DNA of 64,000 nt, taken from positions 992,001 through 1,056,000 of the forward strand of contig NZ_CAAJGL010000068.1 of assembly GCF_900996225.1 (NCBI RefSeq). The letters are read 5' to 3'. This document shows, in pieces, positions 37,181 through 45,500 of this stretch. Below the pieces are notes generated by a model, which did not search any database, had not been told where the DNA came from, and saw nothing but the letters and a program-made list of their open reading frames with translations. This DNA is from Paraburkholderia sp. BCC1884 (GTDB lineage: Bacteria; Pseudomonadota; Gammaproteobacteria; Burkholderiales; Burkholderiaceae). Positions within the stretch are counted from its first letter, which is position 1. Each line of letters opens with the position of its first letter. The position numbers and the translations under genes were made by a program.

Positions 37181-37778
37181 TTTTTGGGGGCATGTGAATA
37201 GGCCTCCGGAAATGCGTCGCCGGCGGGAAGTGAGCACTAGCCGCCGGTGGCGTGTCTTGCATTGCCGGGAGGCGCGGGAATGAGACTGTCGGCGGTAAGG
37301 CGAAAAAAGCGTCGGAGCAGTTCAGCGCAAATGACGCGGGAACGATCGCTGGACCGCTTTTTTCGCAAAATACTGATACCGTTAGCTTAATGGTGCACAT
37401 ATCTGTACATGCGGACCTGAGGGCGCGGAAGTGACGATGACCTCACGCGCAAGCTTCTGCAACAACCTTGCGCGTCTGTCTTTCAGTCTGAAGCGAAGGA
37501 CTCGAGTAATGAGTGTCATGTGCCGATACGGTTGGTTTCTTCAGATGGGCACACCCAGATTTCTCCTTGGAGAACACGAAAGTGCTGGTGCGTTGTCTAC
37601 AGTCGACTTTTTATCTCCGGCCTGACGGCCGATGTTTTCAGGTTATGTCGGGATAAAGGGCCGCCATCACGGTCCGCGCGGCGGATCCGCGCATTGTTAA
37701 TTCAGCGTAGAGTTTGGAATTTGACGTTTGGGCAAATGATCTTGGTGCAATCATTGCTGGCGGAAACGGGTAAATCTA
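37181..37778. other. Intergenic gap between convergent genes
   Basis: It holds a possible imperfect hairpin shortly after the catalase (CCGGCGG at 37220-37226 with CCGCCGG at 37241-37247). No gene is recognised. Confidence 0.4.
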
Positions 37779-38528
37779 TCAATCAGATCCCAAAATTCCA
37801 GCAGCCGTCGTGACAGCCGCAAGATTTTCAAGTATTAATTTTTCTTTCTCTTCAAGTCTCGAAACCGGACCGTGGACGCTTAGTGCCAGCTGCTTTGAAC
37901 CCATTTCCTTGGGGATCAACATTCCTATCATTCCAGCCCCCGGTACTACCGTGTTTTTTGAAAAAATAAAACCGTCTTTTCGAATTTTGTATACAATCTT
38001 CATCAGCTCGCCAATTTCTATTCGATTTCTTGAATATTGCTCAGCGTGGTTGATGCGCTTTGCCAAGTGATCGATCATAGCGTCATCCAGACTACTGAGT
38101 AGAAGCCAGCCTAGACCAGACCTGGCAAGGGGGCGCACGGTCTGCCGCAGTCGCGGATAAGGGAGGGGCAAAATGCCGGGAATCTGATGAACATATTGCG
38201 CGTGCAGGTCGCTTTGTGTTCCGAGGGAGACCGTTTCCGAAGTTATTTGATGTAATTGGCGCATCGCGGCGAGTACGCTCCCGTTCCCAAAGCGCGCCCG
38301 CTCAATCCAATCCACCATGCCGTTCATCCGCATGGTTGGAAAATAGGTTCGACGATTCAAGTCGTATTCTAAATACCCCATAACTACGAGACTTTTCAGA
38401 AGCGATGAGCAACTCGACGCCGGATAGTCGAAACGGTCCATGACTTCCTTAAGAGACAAAGGCCGCTTCAAATCGTAAAACAATTCGAATATTTCACAGG
38501 TTCGTCTAACAGACTTTACCAGATCCAT
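37779..38528 (-). CDS. IclR-family transcriptional regulator
   Basis: A 249-residue regulator with an N-terminal winged helix (MDLVKSVRRTCEIFELFYDL, then PLSLKEVMDRFDYPASSCSS) and a GAF-like effector domain. ATG at 38528 has AGAGGA nine bases upstream; the frame is open to 38621, but the added residues are not part of the fold. It is divergent from the catabolic operon starting at 39246, which it very likely controls. IclR regulators of aromatic and organic-acid pathways (PcaR, PobR types) act this way. Confidence 0.88.
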   Translation of the reverse strand: MDLVKSVRRTCEIFELFYDLKRPLSLKEVMDRFDYPASSCSSLLKSLVVMGYLEYDLNRRTYFPTMRMNGMVDWIERARFGNGSVLAAMRQLHQITSETVSLGTQSDLHAQYVHQIPGILPLPYPRLRQTVRPLARSGLGWLLLSSLDDAMIDHLAKRINHAEQYSRNRIEIGELMKIVYKIRKDGFIFSKNTVVPGAGMIGMLIPKEMGSKQLALSVHGPVSRLEEKEKLILENLAAVTTAAGILGSD

Positions 38529-39245
38529 TTCACAATTCCTCTGATCTAAAAGGAGTTCTCCTGCGATCGAAGTGCCGGTTAAGAGATCTCCCGCCAGTTC
38601 CGCTACTAAACCAACGCTCATATCTTAAAGCACCCTCGGCGCTATTGTGATGCCGCGCTAGGTTGGCAACGCGGAGGACAAGGTCACTCTGGGCAGTATC
38701 GGCGCATTGAATTTAGGCAGAGGGAAAAAATGCGAGTCCTGCGCCAAAGGGTGACGGGTGGCTGACCAAGACTCGCTCTTCACAATGGTGAGGGTTACAT
38801 CGTTTTCGCACGGTTGTCGTCCGCAACGAATTTTCACATATGTGAAGATCCCGCGATTCACTTGTGAGCCTCCTGCGTCGACGCTAGGATGTACTCCATG
38901 ATAATTAGCACATGGAGACTTGGGCTTCGTCCCCGAATTCTGGCCGTTTTTTGCGGAATTTCGTGACGTTATGGACGACGTATGTCGCGAGCTGCTGCTT
39001 AGGCGCCGCACTGACGCCCTCCGCTCGATGGCAGTTTTTGGGCGTGTGATCCGAAGGCAGCGTCGACTCAGTGCATACGCTTCGAGTCGCTTCCTACGAT
39101 GAGCAGATTACCCAGCAGATTGGGCTTAGTCGCGTCCTTACGCCTGCCACTATTGCAACTGGCGCAAGTCTGCACCTTCGAACATTTCGTATGTTTCAGT
39201 CCTAAGCCATGTCCATCGGCTTGTGTTCACCTGTAGAGCATAATT
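38529..39245. other. Divergent regulatory region between iclR-like gene and the catabolic operon
   Basis: 717 bases without a gene. It includes a perfect palindrome at 38833-38846, listed separately. An AGGAGTTCTCCT near-palindrome lies at 38551-38562. Confidence 0.45.
38833..38846. promoter_or_regulatory. Candidate IclR-type operator palindrome
   Basis: TTCACATATGTGAA is a perfect 14-bp inverted repeat, about 300 bases upstream of the iclR-like start and 400 upstream of the operon. IclR proteins bind palindromes of this size, but position and use are not proven. Confidence 0.35.
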
Positions 39246-40145
39246 ATGAAAGATGTTATCTCCGACCGGTTCGTTCCACGTCAAACGTTCGCTTCATTCG
39301 ATCCGGTTACGCGGCCACCTTCCCGACCCGCGCCGTCCGGAAGTTGCGATGGCCAAATTCATGTGTTCGGCCCGACGAATCGTTACCCTGTGCGGCCCGA
39401 TGCGGTCTTTGAGGCGCCTACGGCGACCATTGAGGAAGCGCGGCGCATGCACCGAACGCTGGGCATCCGTCGCTGTGTGATCGTCCAGTCGACTGTCTAT
39501 GGTTACGATCATTCAGCCATGCTCGATGCGATGAAACAAGTCGGGGGCGATTGTCGCGGCGTCGCAATGATCAGTGCTTCCACTACAGATCGGGAACTCC
39601 AGCAGCTTCATGACGCGGGAGTCCGTGGCGCCCGTTTCAACTTCTTTCCGGGCGTTAATATGATATCCAGCCCGAGAGAGTTTAGCCGTTGCGTGGCCCG
39701 CGTTGCCGACATGGGTTGGTTCATTAAGGTTCATCCGCCAACCGGTCAGTTCGTAGACTTAATGGATCTCTTTGAGCCATTGAAAATCGACGTGTTGATC
39801 GACCACTTCGGTCGACCGGACATGAGCGCTGGTCCGGCAGGCGACAAGACAGTCAACAAAATCGTCGAACTTTTGAAGCGCGGGAACTGGTGGGTCATGT
39901 TGTCCAACGCTCATCGCTTCAGCCGTAGTGGTCCGTTAATGGACGACATGGTGGACGTGGCGCGCCGCTACAGCGAAGCAGCTCCCGAACGCATGGTTTG
40001 GGGCACTGACTGGCCTCATCCACTTTCGATCGACAAAGTCGTGAATGACGGTGATGTCTTGGATTTCCTTTATAGGATGACGCCTGACGACGATCAACTG
40101 TCTCGAACACTCGTCCAGAACCCGAATGCCATCTTCCGTTTCTGA
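39246..40145 (+). CDS. Amidohydrolase family protein, 2-pyrone-4,6-dicarboxylate hydrolase (LigI)-like
   Basis: A 299-residue TIM-barrel hydrolase of the COG3618 group, which includes 2-pyrone-4,6-dicarboxylate lactonase (LigI) and galactarolactone-type enzymes. Recognised are the strand 1 motif CDGQIHVFGP, the strand 4-6 residues in FIKVHPPTGQ and LIDHFGRPD, and the final catalytic aspartate in WGTDWPHP. It should hydrolyse a lactone or ester carrying carboxylates and acts in the cytoplasm. It is the first gene of the operon, 19 bases before the CoA-transferase. The ATG at 39246 has only a weak ribosome site (AGAG). The exact substrate cannot be read from sequence. Confidence 0.85.
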   Translation: MKDVISDRFVPRQTFASFDPVTRPPSRPAPSGSCDGQIHVFGPTNRYPVRPDAVFEAPTATIEEARRMHRTLGIRRCVIVQSTVYGYDHSAMLDAMKQVGGDCRGVAMISASTTDRELQQLHDAGVRGARFNFFPGVNMISSPREFSRCVARVADMGWFIKVHPPTGQFVDLMDLFEPLKIDVLIDHFGRPDMSAGPAGDKTVNKIVELLKRGNWWVMLSNAHRFSRSGPLMDDMVDVARRYSEAAPERMVWGTDWPHPLSIDKVVNDGDVLDFLYRMTPDDDQLSRTLVQNPNAIFRF

Positions 40146-40164
40146 CGCGCACTGATAGGAACTA

Positions 40165-41352
40165 ATGATGCAGGCATTTTCGGGAATAAGAGTCATTGAC
40201 GCAACGCATGTGCTTGCTGGGCCGTTCGCTACGTACCAGCTAGCAGTGCTGGGAGCGGACGTAATCAAGGTTGAGCACCCGCTTGAGTTTGATCAGGCGC
40301 GGGAGGGGGGAACCGATGCTGAGCTCAACAGCGCCAGGATGGGTACTCTGTACTTGGCGCAATCATCCAACAAGCGGGCCATTACATTAGACTTGAAGAC
40401 AGCGGAAGGAAAGGAGGTATTTCTCCGACTGATCGCGACTGCCGATATTCTGGTTGAGAACTATCGACCAGGTGCGTTCGATGAACTTGGGCTTGGGTAT
40501 CACAGTCTACGCGAAATAAATCCAAAGCTGATCTATTGTTCTATCTCCGCGTTCGGGCATGGTGGACCGCGAACAACGGAGACGGCGTACGACCACGTGA
40601 TCCAAGCCACCTCCGGGCTCATGTACGGTACGGGCACGCCTGAAGTCCATCCTCTGAAGATTGGCCCTCCGGTAATCGACTACGCGACAGGAACGACTGG
40701 CGCATTCGCGTTGGCGACGGCCCTGTTCCAACGTTCGCGGACAGGAACGGGACAGCGCATTGACCTCGCAATGGCCGACGTAGCTACGATGATGATGAGT
40801 TCACAGGTGACGGGCTACTTACGCAACGGCGTGGCTCCCCGTCCGATCGGAAATCGGTTGCAACACGCGACGAACTGGGCTTATGAGACGAAAGACGGAC
40901 TGCTCATGCTAGGTGCGGCGAATCTCCGCCAGCAGCGTCGCCTCTGGAATCTCTTGGGGTTCCCCGAGATGATCAAGACGTCCAACGAAGCTCGTGACGC
41001 AGACGTCGATGGCGAGGCTGCAGTGTTGCGCAAAGTAATGCTTAACCGTACCGCAGACGAATGGGAAGCACTGTTGCAGAAGAACCGCATACCAGCATCT
41101 CGGGTGCGCACCCTTCAGGAAAGTCTGGCTGATCCTCAGGTTGGGTTTCGCCCTTTGCTGCATTTTCATCAGAATTTGTCTGCGATGTCGCCGCCGCTGG
41201 GAGTGCCGGTAGCTGCTTTCTCGCTCGAAAATGGCGGTCATTCAATCAAATGCGCACCACCTACTCTTGGACAGGATACGGATCAGATCCTGAAAGAGCT
41301 CGGCTATGTGGAAGAAGACGTTGCGAAAATGCGCCGAACGGGGGCTATCTAG
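40165..41352 (+). CDS. Family III CoA-transferase (CaiB/BaiF)
   Basis: A 395-residue class III CoA-transferase that moves CoA from a donor acyl-CoA to an organic acid. Seen are GIRVIDATHVLAGPFATYQLA at the start, KRAITLDLK, and the nucleophilic aspartate (Asp172) in PPVIDYATGTTG. Two adjacent ATG codons lie at 40165 and 40168; AGGA at 40157-40160 suits the second slightly better. It is tightly placed between the LigI-like gene and the lyase gene (119-base gap). In this context it would activate an imported acid or recycle CoA to a product acid. Confidence 0.92.
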   Translation: MMQAFSGIRVIDATHVLAGPFATYQLAVLGADVIKVEHPLEFDQAREGGTDAELNSARMGTLYLAQSSNKRAITLDLKTAEGKEVFLRLIATADILVENYRPGAFDELGLGYHSLREINPKLIYCSISAFGHGGPRTTETAYDHVIQATSGLMYGTGTPEVHPLKIGPPVIDYATGTTGAFALATALFQRSRTGTGQRIDLAMADVATMMMSSQVTGYLRNGVAPRPIGNRLQHATNWAYETKDGLLMLGAANLRQQRRLWNLLGFPEMIKTSNEARDADVDGEAAVLRKVMLNRTADEWEALLQKNRIPASRVRTLQESLADPQVGFRPLLHFHQNLSAMSPPLGVPVAAFSLENGGHSIKCAPPTLGQDTDQILKELGYVEEDVAKMRRTGAI

Positions 41353-41471
41353 AGAGATAGGCATGAACCGTCGGCCCTCCAGCGTTGCGGAGTTCGCCGA
41401 AGCGATCTAAAAGCGGACAGTCGGTAATTAATTTTGACTTTCTGATAGCAAAACAGTGAGGATGACTAATC

Positions 41472-42332
41472 ATGACAAAATGCGAAATTCTAAAAAATCT
41501 TATCAAGTTACCGAAGTTGCTGATCATGCCGGCTGTATTTGACGGCCTGTCAGCAAAACTTGTCGAGGAAGCTAATTTCGCTGCCGTTCAATGCACCGGC
41601 TTAGGCGTGTCGGCCACGGAGGCGTTGCCGGATTTTAGCATCGTGTCGATGCGAGAGATGGTTGATCGAACTCGCGCCATCGCAGGTGCGGTGGAAATTC
41701 CTGTGATGGCCGATGGCGACACTGGATACGGAGGCGTCGTCAACGTTTGGTATGCGGTTCGAGAATTTGAGAAAGCCGGGGCCGCGGGCCTGAATATCGA
41801 AGACCAGACTTTTCCGAAGCGCTGTGGACGCATCGCAGGAAAGGAGATCGTGTCCGTCGAGGAAATGCAGGCGAAGATCAAAGCTGCCTGCGCGGCTAGA
41901 GTCGATCCGAATTTCGTAATTAATGCGCGGACAGATGCGCTTGGACTCATCGGTATGGATGAAGCAGTACGGCGGGGCAACGCCTACATGGACGTTGGTG
42001 CCACGATGGTCTTCATCCAGGGGGTGCGCAATTTGCAGCAGGCCAAAGAGCTCACGTCGCGGATTAATGGTCCTGTCGCGATGAATCTGATCGAAGAACG
42101 GAACGATTGTGAAGCATTGTCATTTCTTGAGCTTGAGCGCGCTGGAATCGCCCGTGTAAGTCTTTCTGTTTCACTCATGTTGGCATCCGTGCATGGCATG
42201 CGTACGGCTCTTCGTCGGATGCAGGAGTGGGGCGGCACACGGATCGATCCTGAAACGTTCGCATCGTTTGCGGACCTTCAACAATTGGCCGGGATGCCGT
42301 TCGCAGAATCTATTGAGGAACGGTTCTCCTGA
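41472..42332 (+). CDS. Lyase of the PEP mutase/isocitrate lyase superfamily
   Basis: A 286-residue Mg-dependent TIM-barrel enzyme, the group annotated as carboxyvinyl-carboxyphosphonate phosphorylmutase, 2-methylisocitrate lyase or 2,3-dimethylmalate lyase. Metal and oxoacid residues are in VMADGDTGYGG and NIEDQTFPK. The mobile catalytic loop reads KRCGR (Cys118), where lyases of this family have K-K/R-C-G-H; keeping the cysteine favours C-C lyase activity over phosphomutase. Arg in place of His is unusual. The next gene, a dehydratase subunit, starts 12 bases later. The likely reaction is retro-aldol cleavage of a substituted malate or isocitrate to pyruvate or glyoxylate plus an acid. Confidence 0.88.
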   Translation: MTKCEILKNLIKLPKLLIMPAVFDGLSAKLVEEANFAAVQCTGLGVSATEALPDFSIVSMREMVDRTRAIAGAVEIPVMADGDTGYGGVVNVWYAVREFEKAGAAGLNIEDQTFPKRCGRIAGKEIVSVEEMQAKIKAACAARVDPNFVINARTDALGLIGMDEAVRRGNAYMDVGATMVFIQGVRNLQQAKELTSRINGPVAMNLIEERNDCEALSFLELERAGIARVSLSVSLMLASVHGMRTALRRMQEWGGTRIDPETFASFADLQQLAGMPFAESIEERFS

Positions 42333-42344
42333 CAAGGAAATGAA

Positions 42345-43604
42345 ATGAGCGCTCAAACGCTTGTAGAAAAGATTTTGGCTCGATGTGCTGGTCAGCCTGT
42401 AGTCCGGGCTGGAGATGAAATCGTCGCCACGCCCGACTTCGTGCACGCCTACGAACTGAAGGGTACGACCGACGTGATTCGGCGCGACATGGCCACTTTG
42501 GGGACCGCAAGGATTTCCGCCCCGTCAAAATTTGCGATTTATATCGATCATCGGGTACCAGCGAAAACGCCGGACCAGGAGGCGTTCCACGAGGAGACCC
42601 GCGGATGGGCTCTGGAACAGGGGATGGCGTTATACGACAGAGTCGGTATCGGGCACCAGGTCGCCGCAGAGCAGGGGTATGCGATCCCCGGGAGTTTTTC
42701 CGTTCATGCCGATGGCCACATTGCTCAGTTGGGGGCGTTTGGCGCATTGGCCATCGGACTTCGAGGGAACATCATCGAAGCATTCGCTCGAGATCGCGTC
42801 TCCATGGTAGTGCCACATTCGATAAAGATTGTGCTCACTGGGAATCTCAGCGTCGGTGTAATGGGTAGAGATGTCTTCCACCACTTGCTGTTCAAATACG
42901 GCGCGGAATTTGCCGCCTTCCAGGCTCTCGAGTTTTCCGGCCCGGGAGCCGACGCGCTCAGCGCAGAATCTCGGCAGACAATCTGCGGACTTGCCATGTT
43001 CACCGGCGCAATAACGGCGCTGTTTGATCCCAGCGACCGGGTCCTCGCAACGGTCACTGATACATCACGCGCCAGCATCCCCTTCGTTCGTGCGGACGAA
43101 GACGCTGTCTATAGTCGGCATATTCAGGTGGTGCTTGACGAAGTTGAACCGATGATCGTATTACCACCGAGCCCTGCGAATGCGAGTCTCCTCGCCGCAC
43201 ATCTCGGAATTCCGCTAAATGCGGGATATCTGGGCTCGTGTGCATCGGGCAGAGTTGAAGACCTCCAGATTGCAGCGCAGATTTTGTCGGGCAAGACAAT
43301 CAAGTCAGGATTTTCACTGCACGTCGTCCCGACTAGTCAAAAAATCCTATCCGAGGCAGCAAGCAATGGCTCTCTTGCTGCATTGGTCAGCGCGGGCGCT
43401 TTTGTTTCCTCGCCATCATGCGATTTCTGCAGCGGAAACATCGCCACAATGGCAGCCGGCCAGCGCGCAGTGTCGACCGGAACACTGAATGTCCCTGGAA
43501 GAATGGGGCATGTCGACTCATCCATTTATCTCACCAGTGCTGCCACGGTTGCAGCATCCGCCCTTCATGGCAGCACGACAGATCCGAGGCCCTACCTTTC
43601 ATGA
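42345..43604 (+). CDS. Aconitase-superfamily dehydratase, large (4Fe-4S) subunit, LeuC/DmdA-like
   Basis: A 419-residue [4Fe-4S] hydro-lyase large subunit of the short isopropylmalate/homoaconitate type. Cluster cysteines are Cys299 (LGSCASGR), Cys359 and Cys362 (SPSCDFC). The early VRAGDEIVATPDFVHAY and DHRVPAKTP match the family. The residue after the first cysteine is Ala and the third position Ser, where LeuC has TNGR. It overlaps its small subunit by ATGA (43601-43604), indicating translational coupling. Together with the upstream lyase, the set resembles the dmdAB plus dimethylmalate lyase arrangement known from nicotinate fermentation. The true leucine-pathway enzyme is unlikely because no leuB or leuA is near. 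Confidence 0.9.
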   Translation: MSAQTLVEKILARCAGQPVVRAGDEIVATPDFVHAYELKGTTDVIRRDMATLGTARISAPSKFAIYIDHRVPAKTPDQEAFHEETRGWALEQGMALYDRVGIGHQVAAEQGYAIPGSFSVHADGHIAQLGAFGALAIGLRGNIIEAFARDRVSMVVPHSIKIVLTGNLSVGVMGRDVFHHLLFKYGAEFAAFQALEFSGPGADALSAESRQTICGLAMFTGAITALFDPSDRVLATVTDTSRASIPFVRADEDAVYSRHIQVVLDEVEPMIVLPPSPANASLLAAHLGIPLNAGYLGSCASGRVEDLQIAAQILSGKTIKSGFSLHVVPTSQKILSEAASNGSLAALVSAGAFVSSPSCDFCSGNIATMAAGQRAVSTGTLNVPGRMGHVDSSIYLTSAATVAASALHGSTTDPRPYLS

Positions 43605-44131
43605 AAGTTGAGCCTGTACTTCCGGCTATGCACTCCCGCGTTGCATGGGTGTTCGGAGACGATTTTGATATCGACCAGATCATCGGTGTTGAGAATATCA
43701 AAGTGCAAGACCTCGACGTCCTTTCGAAAGTTGCCATGAATGGCTTTGACCCAGATTTTGCAGCAAGCTTGTCCCCCGGCGACGTCCTTGTCGGCGGACG
43801 AAATTTCGGGTACGGACATCCGCACGCCGCGGCGATGCGAACAATGCGGCATCTAGGAATCAAGGCTGTAATCGCCGAGTCTTTCTTTTCGAGCTACTGG
43901 ATCGGGGAGATCGGATACGGTTTCACACAGGTGATATGTCCGGGTATCTCCAAAAAGGTGGAGCGTTTCGATCAGGTGGAAATCGATTTTACTGCGCTTG
44001 TGTTGCGAGTTGTCCGGACCAATGAGGAGTTGCCGATCATGCCCTACAGCAAGCGTGACGTCAGAATTTTGATGGCAGGTGGTTTAAAGAATGTTTTAGC
44101 GGAAGAAAATACAACGAATACGTCGAAGTAG
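43601..44131 (+). CDS. Aconitase-superfamily dehydratase, small subunit, LeuD/DmdB-like
   Basis: A 176-residue swivelling-domain subunit partnering the 4Fe-4S subunit. The opening VAWVFGDDFDIDQIIGVENI and GGRNFGYGHPHAA (about residues 66-78) match the family. However, the usual N-F-G-C-G-S-S-R-E-H-A loop, which helps bind substrate carboxylates, is here NFGYGHPHAAA. The Ser-Ser-Arg cluster is gone and two histidines are present, so the substrate specificity should differ from LeuD. The start at 43601 overlaps the stop of the large subunit. The tail after KRDVRILMAGGLKNVL is short and polar. Confidence 0.87.
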   Translation: MKVEPVLPAMHSRVAWVFGDDFDIDQIIGVENIKVQDLDVLSKVAMNGFDPDFAASLSPGDVLVGGRNFGYGHPHAAAMRTMRHLGIKAVIAESFFSSYWIGEIGYGFTQVICPGISKKVERFDQVEIDFTALVLRVVRTNEELPIMPYSKRDVRILMAGGLKNVLAEENTTNTSK

Positions 44132-44283
44132 TGAATAAATGACTCGTGTGAAACGCGCGAGCTTGTTGGGTGCAGTATCAGCCCGCCGAAAATGGCGTGG
44201 TTAAAATCGGCGAAAACTGCCGTTTTTGCAATTTTTATTTGATGTCTGAATTTCTATATCAAGTGGAAAAAAGGAGACTTATT

Positions 44284-45453
44284 ATGAAGAAATCTATCGC
44301 CATGTCTTTAGCTCTCAGCGGATTCGCAAGTTTGGCCAATGCTCAAAGCACTGTGACGTTGTACGGTGTTGTTGACGCTGGCCTGCAATACGTTAGCAAC
44401 GTTGGGGGGCATCACCTTTTCCAAGCAAGTAGTGGTAATTTGCAGGGTGATCGGTGGGGATTGAAAGGCACCGAAGACCTAGGTGGAAATATGAAAACTG
44501 TATTCGTGTTGGAAAACGGATTTAACATTTATAATGGTCGCCTTGGTCAAGGGGGAGACCAATTCGGCAGGCAGGCGTATGTAGGGCTTTCCACGCGTTA
44601 CGGTACTGTGACTCTCGGCCGCCAGTACGACTCAGTTGTGGATTTTGTTGACCCTCTAGGGGCGGCAACTCAATGGGGCACCTTCTACGCCGCCCATGCA
44701 GGTGACGTGGACAATATGAATAACACGAATCGGATGAATAATTCGATAAAATACACTAGCAACAATTACAACGGACTTAAGTTTAGTGCGGGATACAGCC
44801 TTGGCGGCATAGCTGGCGCCTCGGGTAGAAATCAGATTATTACGGGTGGATTTGGTTATTCCACGGGATCATTCTCTCTCGGGGCGGGTTACGTAGATGC
44901 CAGAAACCCAAACTATTCCTTCTGGGGGGATAATGCTCTTTCAAATACCAGTGCGTCGGCAGCCGGATCAAATAACATGGATAACCGCGTATTCTCTGGA
45001 TATGCGTCCGCCGGTAGGGAGCAAATTTTCGCAATAGCTGGCGCCTATATTATTGGATCGTTTACTGCGGGGTTGACTTATAGCAATGTCCAGTTCAAAG
45101 ACCTTGGGTCTACAGCTGGAGTCAATCTCAACCCAAACGGCTACTCAGGTGCGGGGAAATTTCATAACACTGAGATGAGCCTGCGTTATCAGGTAACGCC
45201 AGCTTTCAGCGTTGCAGGCGCCTGGGAATACACTCATGCTTACGGCGAGAACAACGCTAATTATAATGAAGGTGTGGTGGGGCTCGACTATTTCATTTCT
45301 AAGCGAACCGATTTTTATTTTGACGCAATCTATATGCATGCCTCGGGTGCCGACTCTACCGGTAGGGCAGCAGTCGCCAACATCAACGGTTTATCCGCAT
45401 CTAGCACACAGAGCCAAGTGGCCACCATCGCCGGAATGCGAGTCAAATTCTAG
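44284..45453 (+). CDS. OmpC-family trimeric porin
   Basis: A 389-residue outer-membrane porin of the same family as the one at 32996-34195. Signal peptide MKKSIAMSLALSGFASLANA precedes QSTVTLYGVVDAG; GLKGTEDLGGNMKTVFVLENG and FGRQAYVGLST are the family hallmarks, and the chain ends in phenylalanine (RVKF). ATG 44284 has AAAGGAG eight bases upstream; the frame is open from 44170 but has no signal peptide there. It follows the dehydratase small subunit by 152 bases and precedes the MFS gene by 47 bases. It therefore probably forms the outer-membrane entry route of this operon. Confidence 0.93.
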   Translation: MKKSIAMSLALSGFASLANAQSTVTLYGVVDAGLQYVSNVGGHHLFQASSGNLQGDRWGLKGTEDLGGNMKTVFVLENGFNIYNGRLGQGGDQFGRQAYVGLSTRYGTVTLGRQYDSVVDFVDPLGAATQWGTFYAAHAGDVDNMNNTNRMNNSIKYTSNNYNGLKFSAGYSLGGIAGASGRNQIITGGFGYSTGSFSLGAGYVDARNPNYSFWGDNALSNTSASAAGSNNMDNRVFSGYASAGREQIFAIAGAYIIGSFTAGLTYSNVQFKDLGSTAGVNLNPNGYSGAGKFHNTEMSLRYQVTPAFSVAGAWEYTHAYGENNANYNEGVVGLDYFISKRTDFYFDAIYMHASGADSTGRAAVANINGLSASSTQSQVATIAGMRVKF

Positions 45454-45500
45454 CGTGCGCGGCCTCAAGGCCGATAAGTAATAAATCGGAGACTTCCACC

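Noticed and set aside
42345-44131. Leucine biosynthesis leuCD
   Set aside because: Key loop residues differ, no leuA or leuB is near, and the genes sit in a catabolic operon with a lyase and CoA-transferase.
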